64,000 nucleotides of DNA, from NCBI GenBank assembly GCA_037447655.1, contig JBBHKE010003551.1, positions 43,333-107,332 of the forward strand. The letters run 5' to 3'. The first letter of the stretch is position 1; every line of letters starts with the position of its first letter. Made by a program: the position numbers and the translations under genes. This DNA comes from Zygnema cylindricum. Its lineage: Eukaryota > Streptophyta > Zygnematophyceae > Zygnematales > Zygnemataceae. The notes under the pieces are model-generated. The model did not search any database. It was not told the DNA's origin and worked only from the letters and a program-made list of their open reading frames with translations. Shown piece after piece: positions 11,932-23,711 of the stretch.

Positions 11932-13423
11932 ACAACCCTAAACGGAGAAACTAAAAGATAAAGCCGCGGGACCTCCCACTATTGTGTTTGAGCTTTGTTC
12001 GAATTGTACGCATAATGCAATACCGTATACATTTCGAATCGTACGTGTACTACAATAACGTATACAATCTACATATAATAGAAGACCCTTAACCCGAAGT
12101 ACCAAAGTTGGAATCCCGGTAACCGAGGATGGAATTTCATTTGCTTGTAGTAAATGTACGATTTTCCAAAAGCAGATTTAGTTTGCCCGCTTTTGAACCG
12201 TAGATCGAAGCGATGAACGGCAATCCTCGTAAGTACGCTCCTCGATCGTTTTCTCGTTTAAATAAAAGAAAACATTTTGGAAACAGCTTAGTGTACTTCA
12301 GAGCCTCGCGAGTCGTCGAAAAAAAAAGTCTTTTAGTGGATCTGGAAATTGCTCCTAACAAGCACTGTTTTGATGGTTTTTAGTAGTGTTGTGTATCGGT
12401 AAGGATTTGCCGATAACCGATAATGGGCCTTTTTTCGGGTATCCGATAATCGATATATTGGTACGATATATCGACATCGGTCTTATCGCCGATAAGTAGC
12501 CGATAATATCGGGTACTTATCAGCGATAATGCCGATAACGATAACTGTACAGACCGTACAGATAAATGTACGGCATGTACACTCAACTGTACGTCTTATC
12601 CCCGGACGTGTACAAGCACAGAAAGTACAGTAGCCGCCATTAGATCTGTACGGCTTTGATACGGATCCAGTAAAAACGATGTACCGTTCACATCCGACGC
12701 CATGGCTTTGTCCCTTTATTCCTCGAGATCCATTGGGGACCTGCCACGTGTCAATCTGTCGGTTTTTTTGGCATAAGCTGCCAAAAGAGCCATTCCGGGA
12801 TGCCGGCGCTCACGCTGGCCCGTCCACTCGTGTTTTCTCATTCCAAGTCGTCCGTTCGATTGCGGCGGCGCGCAGAATGTTATTTTGCGTCCGTTACTTT
12901 GTGTTCGCTCTCCTTTTCCAGTTCCATGTTCACCAGTTTGTCAGTAAAATTCCGTACATGCCGTAAAATTTCAGTTCAGTTAACCGACAAACATTTATAT
13001 GCTGCGCTGTCCGTAATAATTTGCGGTTAAACGGAAACGGAACAGATTTTTATGCGTGGCATGCAACGCTATATAAAGTCAATAAAATAATACAGTATGT
13101 TATAAAGTACTATTGTATGCATACCATATATTTTTTAAGTTAACGCATATGGAATTTGTTGATCTCAGACCGATATATCGGAACCTGTGACTGCTCGATA
13201 TCCGATAGCTATCGGTATCGGTGTTATCGCGATAAGTTTTTTACCGATACACAACACTAGTTTTTAGGGCCATTTTTACTGTGGATTTACTAAAAATATC
13301 GGTTTGGTTTCTGAGAATGGATTTGATGAGGAGTTCGATGCCTACAAAGAGTGCGACGATGATGATGTATACTTTTAGGGCGATGATTACTACGACTCTG
13401 GCGAATATGGAGATGAAGTATAG
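11932..13423 (+). pseudogene. Copy 3: internally deleted gene relic
   Basis: The unit starts with the shared ACAACCCTAAACGGAGAAAC block and promoter sequence up to about 12318, then jumps to sequence equivalent to the end of intron 3 (GATCTGGAAATTGC) and to exon 4. Exons 1-3 are gone. Exon 4 (13268-13423) keeps its length and frame (GHFYCGFTKN at the start), but the codon equivalent to GAG in copy 1 reads TAG at 13376-13378. A hAT-type MITE sits between acceptor and exon. Non-coding relic. Confidence 0.8.
12384..13259. mobile_element. hAT-type MITE with perfect 8-bp target duplication
   Basis: 876 bp. The left end TAGTGTTGTGTATCGGTAA and the right end are inverted repeats. The flanking 8-bp GTTTTTAG is present at 12376-12383 and 13260-13267. 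The interior is rich in CGATAA/TTATCG subterminal repeats and has no transposase. The target was the polypyrimidine-AG acceptor of exon 4, so the insertion duplicated the splice acceptor itself. This is the reference copy of the family in the window. Confidence 0.9.
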
Positions 13424-14012
13424 TGAAATCTGTTATGTGGAGATGTATCCATTTAAAGTGTATTCTTTATGAAAGAATTTAGTGTACAATTTTTTTCAGA
13501 GGCTTTTGGAAAGTTTCAAACCTTAATGGTTTTAGAAAGTTCTGAGAGGCAATTTAGGGTTGTTGATAAGACTTGTAGAGTTTTGTGTAAAGAGAATGAT
13601 TATTTCAATTTAGGAAACCCCTTTTTTTCGAATAGCGGTTCATTTTCTGGCGTCTTTCCATCTTCAACTGAATTTGAATAACCTGATAGTTGTAAGACAC
13701 AGGAGATGGTTGCAATAATATAAGTGACGTCACAGATTTCACGTGTGTGCCGAAATGGCGAAAATGTGGAAACATCGATGTCGACGAGAATAAGTTCCTC
13801 CCGCTGTCCCTCCGTCCCTTTTCCTCTCTCCCTCCCTACCACATACCACGAACAAAATATCTCGCTGTGCTTTTCCTTCCACAATTTAATCTTAGCGGTC
13901 TTGGAAAGTAAAAAAAATGGGAGTATACCTGTGTGTCTTGGCCTCTATTGAATACGCGTCATAACAAGCAACTTCAAAACCAGAACGACTCAAATCTTGA
14001 ATGTATATAGAC
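13424..14012 (+). other. 3' flank of copy 3
   Basis: Continues the conserved 3' flank of the array unit (TTAGGGTTGTTGATAAGACT block near 13553) and then a short CT-rich tract near 13800-13840. No gene recognised. Confidence 0.5.
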
Positions 14013-14232
14013 TACAACGCTAATCATTAGTGATGTTAAATTCTTTTAGCCACTTAAAACATCTTTTCTTCGTGCACACTTGTCAGGTTGTCAATCCGAT
14101 TGTTGCTATTAGGAGGCAAGATTCTCAACTTCCTGTTGGTGGGCTCCGATTGACAATCCGACAAATGTGCACGGAGAAAAGATGATTTAAGCGGTGCGAA
14201 AAACTTTAATGCAAATAACGATAAGCGTTGTA
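14013..14232. mobile_element. Short TA-flanked MITE
   Basis: 220 bp between TA dinucleotides. The ends are CAACGCTAATCATTAGTG on the left and its imperfect inverse on the right. The interior is itself a long inverted repeat (CTTCGTGCACACTTGTC near 14070 against GACAAATGTGCACGGAG near 14160), so it would fold into a hairpin. The internal hairpin is shared with the MITE at 26523-27107, which links the two. Confidence 0.7.
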
Positions 14233-15526
14233 GCTTGCTAGTAAGGCTGGCAACTACCGTGGTTTACAGGTCATTGTTTTTTACCCTGTGCACTCCCCTA
14301 CTTCATATGGCACAGGATACTCACCCTTGTGCATGTGTCTCGTACATCATTTCAGCATTATTTACACACCACGATTTTTACATCTTACCGTTTTTTGTTG
14401 AGCATACTCAATATAATGTACACACGATACTTATTGCTGACGTGTTAGACTATTGTTGCCTAGAAATTTTTTGGCCTCCCTTATGTGTGAGCCTAGGAGG
14501 AATAATCTCATTGTAGAAGCAATTTTTTACACCCATTCTTAACACTCTTAGTACGCCTAGATGCACTTTATTTGCATAAATAAAATTGATACAAAATTGA
14601 AAGATAATGTATAAAGACAGAGAGACAGGGAGACAGGGAGACAGGGAATCTTAAAAGCTATTGATTAGCTTACCACATGCACGATGTCCAAACATAATAA
14701 ACTTTTGCATAATAGTACTAATATGTGAAACCTCCCCACGAACCAAATAATCTTCCTCAAAGGCAATAGTCAAAGGCAATTGTGTCGCAAACATTGTCGT
14801 GTGCATGAGTCAACACTATTCTATGGGAGCGACGAATCAAATGGATGCCGTCGGATTGAAGAACACGGTAACGAGAGATGACAAATCTAAAACTTGAGAG
14901 GCTAAGGGCGGAGGACGGTCGGCGGTAAGAAAAGAGTGAAAAAACAGGCGTAACGAATCATGTTCAAACCTTGGTTCAAATCTGTATAAATTCAGTTCGA
15001 TTTGTGTCCTATTTGTGTCTTACATTTTAGTACAACTTCTTGAATTCTCAGGAACGAAAATGAGAAATCCGCACAAAGTTACAGATCTCAAGGGTGATCT
15101 TCCATTCACTCCGTTTCGTTGTCGTTTTGACTGACTGCCGATTGGTGATAGTTCGAAAATTTCCATGCGACCCGAAAGCTGCCCAAGTTAATGAAAACCA
15201 TAAATGTTTCATTGTTAAAATTTTGAAAATTTTACGATTATGCATTATTTTTAGGGTTTTCATGTACGGACAGGCTGTACGGAATGTATTTGTACGGACG
15301 TACGAAAAGTACAGGTGTAAATTGTACGAACAGGTTGTATGTACATAATTTTTTAAAAAAATATCCGTTACTTCATTTCCGCGGTTTAATGTGAATTGGA
15401 TTTCGACTTCTGGACCTTTTGTCCTTACCAAAAAGACACGAAGCCAGCATTGTGGCCGCCATTGAAGCACTACTGGAGCCACCATTAAACGGATTTTAGC
15501 CTACGCGAACCTTCATAAACGCGGCC
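14233..15526. other. Unassigned region before hAT transposase
   Basis: No convincing gene. It contains a short GACAGGGA repeat near 14628-14650. A minus-strand reading frame of about 50 codons near 14655-14806 has no recognisable homology. Part of this stretch probably belongs to the 5' end of the hAT element, but I could not find a terminal inverted repeat matching the right side. Confidence 0.35.
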
Positions 15527-17543
15527 ATGCCAAGGATTCGAGGAGCAGAGTGGGAACATGGTGTAGCTCCAACGGGTGGTGTAATTGGGGACAATAAATA
15601 GTGCGTTTGTGTGTACTGCAAATTAGAGAATAATGCACAAGTCACCAAGATTAGGAACCACCTTCTAGGAAAGGTGAAAATGCAGGAATCAGGCCTTGCA
15701 AGTTATGTCCGGATTATGTGAAGTTAGAGTTAAGTGCATTGGAAATTGATAAGGCTTCTCACTACTCTAAAAAGCGTGCAATATCCGTTTTGGATTGACT
15801 TACTGGAAGTGTTGTCGCGTCTAGCAATCTTGTCGAGTCTAGCCAGAGCAACAAGGTGAAAGGGGTGCAGAAAAAAATCCGGGATGCTTTCAACAAGCAT
15901 AACCAGAAGGAGGTAGCTGAAACATGGGCTATGGCATACTTTGCCAATGGCTTGCCATTTAGTCTATTGATAGACCACTATTTCAAGGTTGAAGCTAACT
16001 GGGGAGATAGAGGAATGTTATAAGTTACCCTACCGAGATGCCATGAGAACTCGTTTGTTGACTGTGACTAAGGCGACGATAACTAACGATTTGCAGCGTT
16101 ACATAAAGACTATGAAAGTCACTTGTGCCACTATCACATCGGATGGTTGGACAGCTGTTGACCAAACACCTCTCCTCAACATTTTTGCTGTCACCCCAAA
16201 GGTGGACATGTTTCTCATGGCGGAAAACACCAGTGGGCAATGCAAGGATGCCGAATATGTTCGTAAGGTGTTGGAGAAAAGAGTTCTTGCGGTAGGGGTG
16301 GAGCATGTGGTCCACATTGTGACAGATTCTGCTCCTGTTAACAAAGCGGCAGCCTCCTTGCTCATGAGCAAGTTCCTTTCTTTGACGTGGACGCCATGTT
16401 CTGCCCACATTTTGGACCTATTGTTGGAGGATTGGGGCAAGTTGTCTTTTATCTCGACAGAAGAGGTGTTAAGATTTATCACAAACCACAATATGAGTGT
16501 AGCTTTATTCAACAAAATCTCGAAACTCCGACTTTTGAAACCTGGAGAGACTCGGTTCGCAACAAACTTTATCATGCTCCAAAGGTTTTTAGAGGTGAAG
16601 GACAGCCTCGAGCGTTTAATGTTTGATGATGATTACAGGCAATGGATGGGTAAGCCTGCATAGAAGTCCGAGGGGACCAAGATCAAAGGCCATATTTTGA
16701 GCCCTGGATTTTGGATAAGAGTGAAAAAAGTTGCGAGAGTGAAAAAAGTTGTGACAGTTTCAGAGCCTTGTGGTACGATTGATGAGGGAGTGTGACAAAG
16801 GGGCCCCAAATGTGGGGAAGGTTTATTATGGTTTTCACATGATTGGTCAACACTTAAATAATATATCGACCAATGGAGGAGAAGGATATTCCGAAGGAGT
16901 GCATGTTTTGGAGTAGTTAAAGGAATTTTGGTTGGCTAGATGGGGGATGGCATATAGCCCCATACATGCAGTTGGTTTTGTACTTGACCTTGAGTACCAA
17001 AGTTCTGAATATGGGCAAGACACCGATGTAATAGTCATGGAAGGCTTCCACATTATCCTTCAGAGGATGTTACCGCGTGTGGCAGACCAGACTGTGGCCT
17101 ACATTGAGTTAACTAAGTATACCTACATTGAGTTAACTAAGTTTAGGGGTTTTGAGGGTGTATTTGGGAGGGAGGTAACATTAGCGTGTGATAAAATGAT
17201 GCTAGGGTGGAAGTGGTGGCAGCGGTTTGGGGCTGTCACGCCTATCTTGCAGAGGGTAGCAACTAGGGTCTTTGCCCAATGCTCGGTTGCCAGCTCATGT
17301 GAGAGGAATTGGTCAACCTATGACCATATTCACTCTAAAAAACGGAACAGAATGACGGCTAAGAGGGCCAATGACCTGGTTTGGGTCTTTAGCAATCTGA
17401 GGTTAGCACACCAAACCAGGGATGTTAGCTATGAAGAGGCTATGATAGCATGGGAGGAAGAGGAAGGGGGGGTAGTGGGAGAGGAAGGGGGTGTAGTGGA
17501 AGAGGAGTCAGTCCAAAACATGGATGACTTAGATTTAGAGTAG
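15527..17543 (+). pseudogene. hAT-superfamily transposase (DUF659 / hAT C-terminal type), decayed
   Basis: Pieces in order: a BED-type zinc finger region from 15527 (CVYCKLENN, then IRNHLLGK) with an in-frame stop. A linker with two stops follows (15720-16020). An open segment at 15989-16663 has the DUF659-like core (ITSDGWTAVDQTPLLNIF, IVTDSAPVNKAA, WTPCSAHILDLLLEDWGK). A stop-rich gap of about 270 bp comes next. The last segment, 16932-17543, carries the hAT dimerisation region (WWQRFGAVTPILQRVA, SSCERNWSTYDHIHSKKRNR) and an acidic Glu/Val tail. A full transposase of this type is usually 600-750 aa; this one is broken by at least five stops or frameshifts. It could once have moved the hAT-type MITEs in this window, but no shared ends were seen. 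Confidence 0.85.
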
Positions 17544-17716
17544 AGAGGTTAATGTTGTAGCTCCATTCACGCCCGTTAATGACTTGACCAAATTTTTATG
17601 TGTAACTTTTGCCATTTCCCTCACAGGAATACAAAAACGGTTATTTTTGCTTCAATTATAAAATTTTTTTTTTTCGATGTTAAAATCTTGTAACATGGCC
17701 ATTTTTTGCTTCAATT

Positions 17717-17935
17717 GTCGATTTTAAAATATTATATGTGAGCATGTTGTAATGCTGAACCAGCGACGCGATTTTAAAATATTATATGTGAGCATGCTGT
17801 AATGCTGAACCAACGACGAGGCAGCCTGGTCGCTGACTGCTGGTTCACTATTTCAGCGACGAGGGAGACTGGTCGCTGGTTGCTGGTTCTTTATTTCGGT
17901 GATGAGGCACCGACGCCGCTGGTAAACTTTGGGGC
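17717..17935. repeat. Tandem repeats at the 3' side of the hAT element
   Basis: A 50-bp unit (CGATTTTAAAATATTATATG onwards) is repeated twice (17717-17816). It is followed by three variants of CAGCGACGAGG...CTGGTCGCTG...CTGGTTC. Subterminal repeats of this kind often serve as transposase binding sites in hAT elements, so this is probably the right end of the element. The final boundary is near the CGCTGGTAAACTTTG motif at about 17919-17933. Confidence 0.55.
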
Positions 17936-18648
17936 ATAGTGGGATCGATTAATGTTTAACACTTTAATCATTTAAGATGTCGTATTGTATTTTATTCTGA
18001 TTATTTTTTTTGGAGTTTTTCGTATTTTTATTATATAATTAGTCAAAGTCGGTCAACGCATTTTAAAAAATGTGAGATTTTGAATAATGAGCATATGCGT
18101 TCTTTTTCAAAATACTTTACCGTGCGCATAGTACGAATGAAACATCTATGATGAAAGCGTAACCGGAACGGAGCCAACGGAGGATCACACTGACCTGACT
18201 TCGCACGGAATCGCAAACGTATTGAAATCGGTGAGAAACTGAGAAACAGGGAAAGTGAGAATCAAACACATCCATTCGTATGAATAGAGTATCGTACGGT
18301 CGTATTTTACATGTATAGTATGGCACAGTACATCGCTCACCGTTATTACTTCATTAGTGAACTTGTCGAAAATGATATAAAGTAGTTAGCACTTAGCACT
18401 AAATGAGAACTTTACATATTAGCGTCAATTATATTTTAATGTTAATAACACTACAGTAATTTATGATTGTCGCCCAGAAAGTTCCGCGACAAAATTAGTG
18501 TAGTGTCATTAACACTAATAACAATGAGCGGTGTTCTTTACTCCACTCTACTAAAGTTGTACCATGGAGTATTCTTTGCTTCGTCGGCTTTGCTTCACCA
18601 TTTACCACTCCCATTCCGCTCTTCTTTCTCCCTCTCTTGTACGGAGCC
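17936..18648 (+). promoter_or_regulatory. Upstream region of copy 4
   Basis: Contains CTGACTTCGCACGGAATCGC near 18198, a block shared with the promoters of copies 5 and 6. The array promoter resumes here after the hAT insertion. The last 60 bp before the ATG are pyrimidine-rich (CTCTTCTTTCTCCCTCTC), as in other copies. Confidence 0.45.
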
Positions 18649-19965
18649 ATGCTAGAGCTTCTGCCGGAACACATCCTCTGCCACGTGGCGGCAGTGAACG
18701 GATGGAATCCGTCTCTCATAGCATCCATGGCGGTTTTGTCACCTCACATGGCAGCCACAGCTCGCTGCCACGTGTGGCGCGCTTATTGCTATTGGCGGTC
18801 AAACGATGTCACACGGGAATTGATGGAGGAGGGAGAGAGTTCGGGAGGGAAGGGAGGGAAGGGAGAGAAAGAGAGGGAAACATGTGAGAAGGAAATTGTG
18901 AAGGAGAGTGATATTGAAAGCGATATGGAGAAGGAAATTCGAAACGAGGTGGAGAAGGAAGGCGAGTGGGAGAGAGAGCGAGAGCTGGAGAGAGAGGAGG
19001 AGAGAGAGGAGGAGAGAGAGGAGAAGGGAGAGGGAGAGAGGAGAGCCTCCGGGAGGATGGATAGCATTGGCAAGGCTTCTCAGTTTCTGTCCGGGTGGAC
19101 CCATAGTTGATGATGTGTTGAGACTCGATGTGGATAGAAGACCTATATTCGATGATGAGGAGAAATGCCACGTGGATAATGGTTCTTCTTTGATGCGTGC
19201 GAAGGAGGGAGAGGGATTGCTTTTTAATTCTTCCTATGCTATCTTCTTGTCGGACATCTGTGAACATAAGGGCATCGGTGGCTCTACATTTTTCAGAGGA
19301 ATCATCAAAGATTTTAACAAATCGAGGTACGTTTAATTTTTTAGGGTTAAATTTGAAGGGACTCTGTCATGCAAGCTCATGTTGTATTGTCACAGTAATT
19401 ATTGACCCTCATTATTGAAAGATTTTGGCAATTGATGCACGTAATTTAGGGTTGAGGTTGAATGAAATTTGTTGTACATGTTCATGTTTTCATTTCCCCC
19501 TCATCTTTCCGCCTCGTTATTTGTGATTAGTTTTAAGACCACAAAATCGGTTACGATTTTTTTTGGCCGAAAATCATAAATTGGTGTTTATAACACTATT
19601 CAATGGAGTGAACTACAATCGGCCACCTCACTTGCAATAAATTAGTATTACCGGTAATAATTTTTTTTATCGCTTATATTTTCTATACACTTGATAATGG
19701 TGGGCAGTGTACACCACGGTGTGCCCCCTTTCGGTGGTTTTTCTTTTTTTGGTTAGATTTGTAGATACTAGTGTGGATTGATTACTTTTCCGCCTCCTTT
19801 TCCATCCGATGAAAATGGCGGATTATTCAATGTTGACTGTAGTGAAAGGAAAGGAAAAGGAAATGAAAAAAGGAAACTTTTTAGGGTTACAATTGACCAG
19901 TTGCTCCCTAAATTTATATTTTCAAATTATGATTTACCTTAGTATTGTTTCTGTTGTTATCCTTG

Positions 19966-20067
19966 TATATATATATATATATATTATTACGTATATATTA
20001 TTTTATATATATATGTTATTATATATATATATATTTTTATATATTTATATATTATTTTTTTTTTTTT

Positions 20068-20099
<32 letters not shown>
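19966..20099. repeat. AT microsatellite in intron 1 of copy 4
   Basis: Runs of (TA)n mixed with T-tracts. It is simple sequence with no coding content and is absent from the same intron of copies 1 and 2. Confidence 0.85.
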
Positions 20100-20639
20100 G
20101 CTGGTATTATATCAACTGTAGTGTGTTTCCCATTCTTTTCAAGAAATTATACTTTCAAAAAATAACAAAAGCATTAGATACGTTATAAAACGTAATAAAC
20201 TATCAAATTAAATGCCAAATAAAAAGATTAGTTAGAAAATAGAGGATTTATTGTCTTTATTGTTTATTTTTTTTTTGGCTGTAGTATTCGAGAAATGATA
20301 TTTGAGCAGATGAGAGATGAGGGCAATCCTGGCGATGGAGATGATTCACGGGGAGAAAAAATATGTCCCTTTTGCTTTCTACCGGTAAGAAGTCATTGTT
20401 ATTATGTTTTTCGGTTAATATGTTAATTTCTTTATCTACTTGTTAATTTTGTTGTTTTTAAGCACTTTGTTTTTATATGATTTCGCAACTCTATTTTTTT
20501 TTTGTTTTCCTCCCCTTTTCCACGTGCCTCCTTTATGAGCTTTTCTGTTTCTTCAGTCCCTTAATAATTCGGCGTCAACGTGTTTTTTTTTCAGTAAAGA
20601 TTCTCAAGCAAGAATTTTGCAACAAATAAATCCACATTG

Positions 20640-20815
20640 GTTACAGTGTGTACAGTTTAGATTGGATAAAATCCACACTATTATAGGTGTGTGCAAATTG
20701 CTTCGGATGACATTTGCACTACTGTTTGGACGAGGCAATATCCACACTATTACAGGTGTGTGCAATTTGGACCGGATGATATTCACTCAATCCACTCTAT
20801 TTACGGGGTGAGCAG
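20640..20815 (+). repeat. Intron 2 array of acceptor-like units (copy 4)
   Basis: About four units with TTTGGACCGGATGATATTCAC-like and CACACTATTACAGGTGTGTG motifs (each shown here at or below 20 bases per block), ending at the exon 3 acceptor (GGTGAGCAG before GTTTGGAACG). Several units end GTGTGCAA rather than CAG. Confidence 0.65.
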
Positions 20816-21463
20816 GTTTGGAACGTTTCTAAAGTGATGCAAAGAAACGAAAGATTTGTGGCAATTAAGAAAAGGGTAATCAGTGATGATGATTACGACT
20901 TTGCCTTTCTGTGTCCCAAGGTAAGTAAGCATTTTGAGGCATCTTGCTTTTTTTTTCTTTTTGTTTTTCATTTGTTTTGGGGGGAATTGAAGGGCCTTGG
21001 TGTGAAGTGTTTTTTAGATAAGTTTCACGAGATGTTAAAGACTTTCAGGTTTTTCTTGGTTTTCTGCTCAAGGGTTTTCATAACATTTCACATCTTCTAT
21101 GTCACCTAGGGAGGCATAGAGTTATGCCATTTTATTGAGCTTGGATTTCCTAGGAAGGAGAGCGAGCTATCTTCCTTTCCCTCTACGCGTGTTTTGCTTC
21201 CTTCCAGGGCCATTTTCATGGTGGATTTACCTATCGGCGTGCTGTCTTTGCCCTCGTTGCTGAAGCGGCTGAGTTGTTTCTCCGCGAACGTCAAGGGGAG
21301 TTCGGCTGCGAAGTTCGACGCGATCCTTTTCCTCGATTACCAGTTTGATGAGTCGTCTGGTGAGGAGTTCGAGGCGTGCAATGAAAACAACAACAGTGAC
21401 ATATACTACGCTGATTACGACCGTTTCGATGAAGATGATGAATATGGATATGGAATTTGGTGA

Positions 21464-22802
21464 AATCTGCAATTTGGAGATGTATTCATGTAGAGTGTAT
21501 TTCTTTCAAGAGAGTTTAGTGTACAAAGTTTTTGAGAGGCTTTTGGCAGGTTTCAAACTGGAATGGTTTTGGAAGGTTCTGAAGCTCCACATGTACGGCA
21601 GTTAAGGGTTGTTGGGAAGACTTGTGCAGTTTTATGTCAATAGGTCGATGCTTTCAGTGAAGGAAAATAATGACAGTTTAGGGTTTTTGAGAAGACTTGA
21701 CTGGATGTCCTTTGTTTTGGTAGTAGATATATGTGGGTTTAACGAAGGAGGTGTGCAGTTTTGTGTAATTTGGTTGACGCCTTCGGTTCAGGGAAATAAT
21801 ACCTCGAATAGGTTTTTTTTTGCACTTCTTTCCGTTTTCAACGCTTTTTCTAAAACTTGACAGGCCTGTGAAACTACGATGGTTGAAATATTAAAAGTTG
21901 GAAAAATCTATACAAAACATCTTGATGCACCACAAAAATGAATAATATGTGGAATCATATGTTTTGGTGTTCTACTGAAGCTTGGATTTCCGTACTGTTT
22001 GAAGTACGGCTTCTGACTTATCTGTCACTGTTTACCAATGTTTAACAAGTTTTACAGAGAGTGATAATAGAAGAAGTTAGACAGTTGTTTTATCAAACCA
22101 TTTGTCCTCTCTCCCTCTTTCCTCCTCTGTCTCTCTCTACTCGTTATGCTTTTTTTTTTTTTTTTTTATGGGTGAAGGTTGTCGAGCCTATGGTCTGTTC
22201 AGTATCTTCTTTTGGTAATATGGAGGTATTTGGTTAAGGGTCGACTCCCTTCCTCTCTTCCTCCCTCCCTCTTAATTCTTTCCCTTCCTCTGTTCCTTTT
22301 CACTCCTTCCCTCTCGGTCTTCCCTCCTCTCCGTCCCCTCAGCGTTTTTTGAAGAACTCGAAAGTTCTGTGACACAGGAGATGGTTGCAATGATAAAATT
22401 GATGTCACAGATTTGATTGGCCGTGTGTGCCAAAATGGCAAAAATGTGGAAACATCGATGTGGACAAAAATATCTTCGACAAAAAGACGAATAACATGGC
22501 TCTGTGTTCTACTGGATATTGAATTTTTGGATTGACTGAACATAGCTTTCGATCAGAAGGCATTAAGAATTTTAGCAAGAGTGATAAAAAGACTACCATA
22601 AAAAGCATTCGTCTACTCTTAATGGTTAATTATACTCGATGTACAGGTGAAGGTTGTCAACCTACGGCCTCTTCAGAATGCCCTTCTGGTAGGACGGAGG
22701 TATTTATTTAAGAAGAATCGACTTCCTCCCTCTCTTTGTCCCTCCCTCTGTTTCTTTTCCTTAGTTTCCTCTTGTTTCTTTTCACTCTCTCCCCCTCCCT
22801 AA
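21464..22802 (+). other. 3' flank of copy 4 and duplicated flank segment
   Basis: The conserved 3' flank is present, with TTAGTGTACAAAGTTTTTGA near 21516 and GTTAAGGGTTGTTGGGAAGA near 21600. A second similar flank follows (near 22370-22530, with TTTGATTGGCCGTGTGTGCC), and two CT-rich tracts (22100-22140, 22240-22340, again near 22720-22800). No exon is seen. The duplicated flank suggests a further array unit was deleted here. Confidence 0.45.
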
Positions 22803-23015
22803 GGGCACTTTCCCATGTGCTAAAGTTACAGTTATTTCGTGTCGTTTTCCTCTATAACTTGTAAAATAACGAAAAAATCTGCAGCCGTACCAAAAAACTG
22901 AAATTACCACCGTACAAGTTGCGTTACCTTCAAACTTTATGTGTCCTGAAATTTGTCGTCTAGCGCGTTTCGACCCTCTTTCACGTCCTTTCAGCTCATC
23001 TTCAAACTTTATATA

Positions 23016-23037
23016 AAATCACCTCGCGAGGTGATTT
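23016..23037. repeat. Perfect 22-bp palindrome
   Basis: Arms AAATCACCTCG and its exact inverse with no spacer. The inner element has a degraded version near 23945-23975 (AATCACCTTGAGAGGTGATT). It lies at equivalent sites in both copies, so it belongs to the transposon family. Confidence 0.85.
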
Positions 23038-23711
23038 AAAATATAGTTCCATGAGGTGAGCGAATAGGCGTATGATGTCGCACGTGTCGGAAGTTTTTGA
23101 CAATTTTTGTGCGCGGAGTACCAAAAAAAAAACCCACTGCACGTTTCCAGCCTGTGCGTGAATTTTTGTTTCCAGCCTGTGCGTGAATTTTTTTCGTGCG
23201 CTTTTTTACGTACAGGGGCCGTGGAGGGGTCTCGACCAACGGATGCCATTTCGCTGAAGCGAAGTCTGTGAAAGCGCCTCTCTCTCTCTCCCTCTCCCAC
23301 TACCGCATATATCTCACAATTCTTGCAACGAAAAACGTCAATAATGGTATCAAATGAAAGATCTCTGAAAAAAAGTTATTTTGACTATTTTTGGGCGTAT
23401 TTTTATGGCAAGTAGAGTGAGAAAAAACAAAAAAATACAATCGAAAAACCATGGCGGAAAGTTTCACAATTTGTGACGTCGGTGCTGTCATAGTTGAGCG
23501 TGACGTGCATGACGTCACAATGTCACAAACCCTAAACATCTGCAATGCCTCCACGTCGACAATGTGGCGTACAAACTGTACAGCGTGCGGGTGGACGTCA
23601 GAAATTGAAGCCGAGTGGAAGTTTCGCAACATTTTGTGTACCGTTGATCTGTCACATGTTTCGTACATGTCTACGCTTGTCACTTTTGAAGTATTAAGTT
23701 AGTTGCGCTTA

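Larger units (their letters stand above)
18649..21463 (+). pseudogene. Copy 4: F-box-like gene with frameshifts in exons 1 and 4
   Basis: Exon 1 18649-19326 begins MLELLPEHILCHVAAVNGWN. It is 678 nt, a multiple of three where all intact copies leave remainder two, because of a frameshift in the GA-rich Glu/Arg tract near 19020-19045. The conserved KEGEGLLFNSSYAIF block is then in another frame. Exon 2 20285-20384 (CPFC intact) and exon 3 20816-20920 (FLCPK end) are in phase. Exon 4 starts at 21208 with GHFHGGF, so the cysteine of GHFYCGF has become glycine. The frame stops at 21348, while the acidic tail survives in another frame to 21463. Splice sites remain good, so it may still be transcribed. 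Confidence 0.78.

Noticed and set aside
16025-16575. Minus-strand frames of 127-158 codons in the hAT element
   Set aside because: The plus strand here clearly encodes the DUF659-like transposase core. The minus frames are shadows.
18495-18728. Minus-strand frame overlapping the start of copy 4
   Set aside because: It is antisense to the conserved F-box exon, and no similar frame is kept in the other copies.
20040-20095. Membrane-like hydrophobic Tyr/Ile/Phe frame
   Set aside because: It derives from the AT microsatellite in intron 1 of copy 4.
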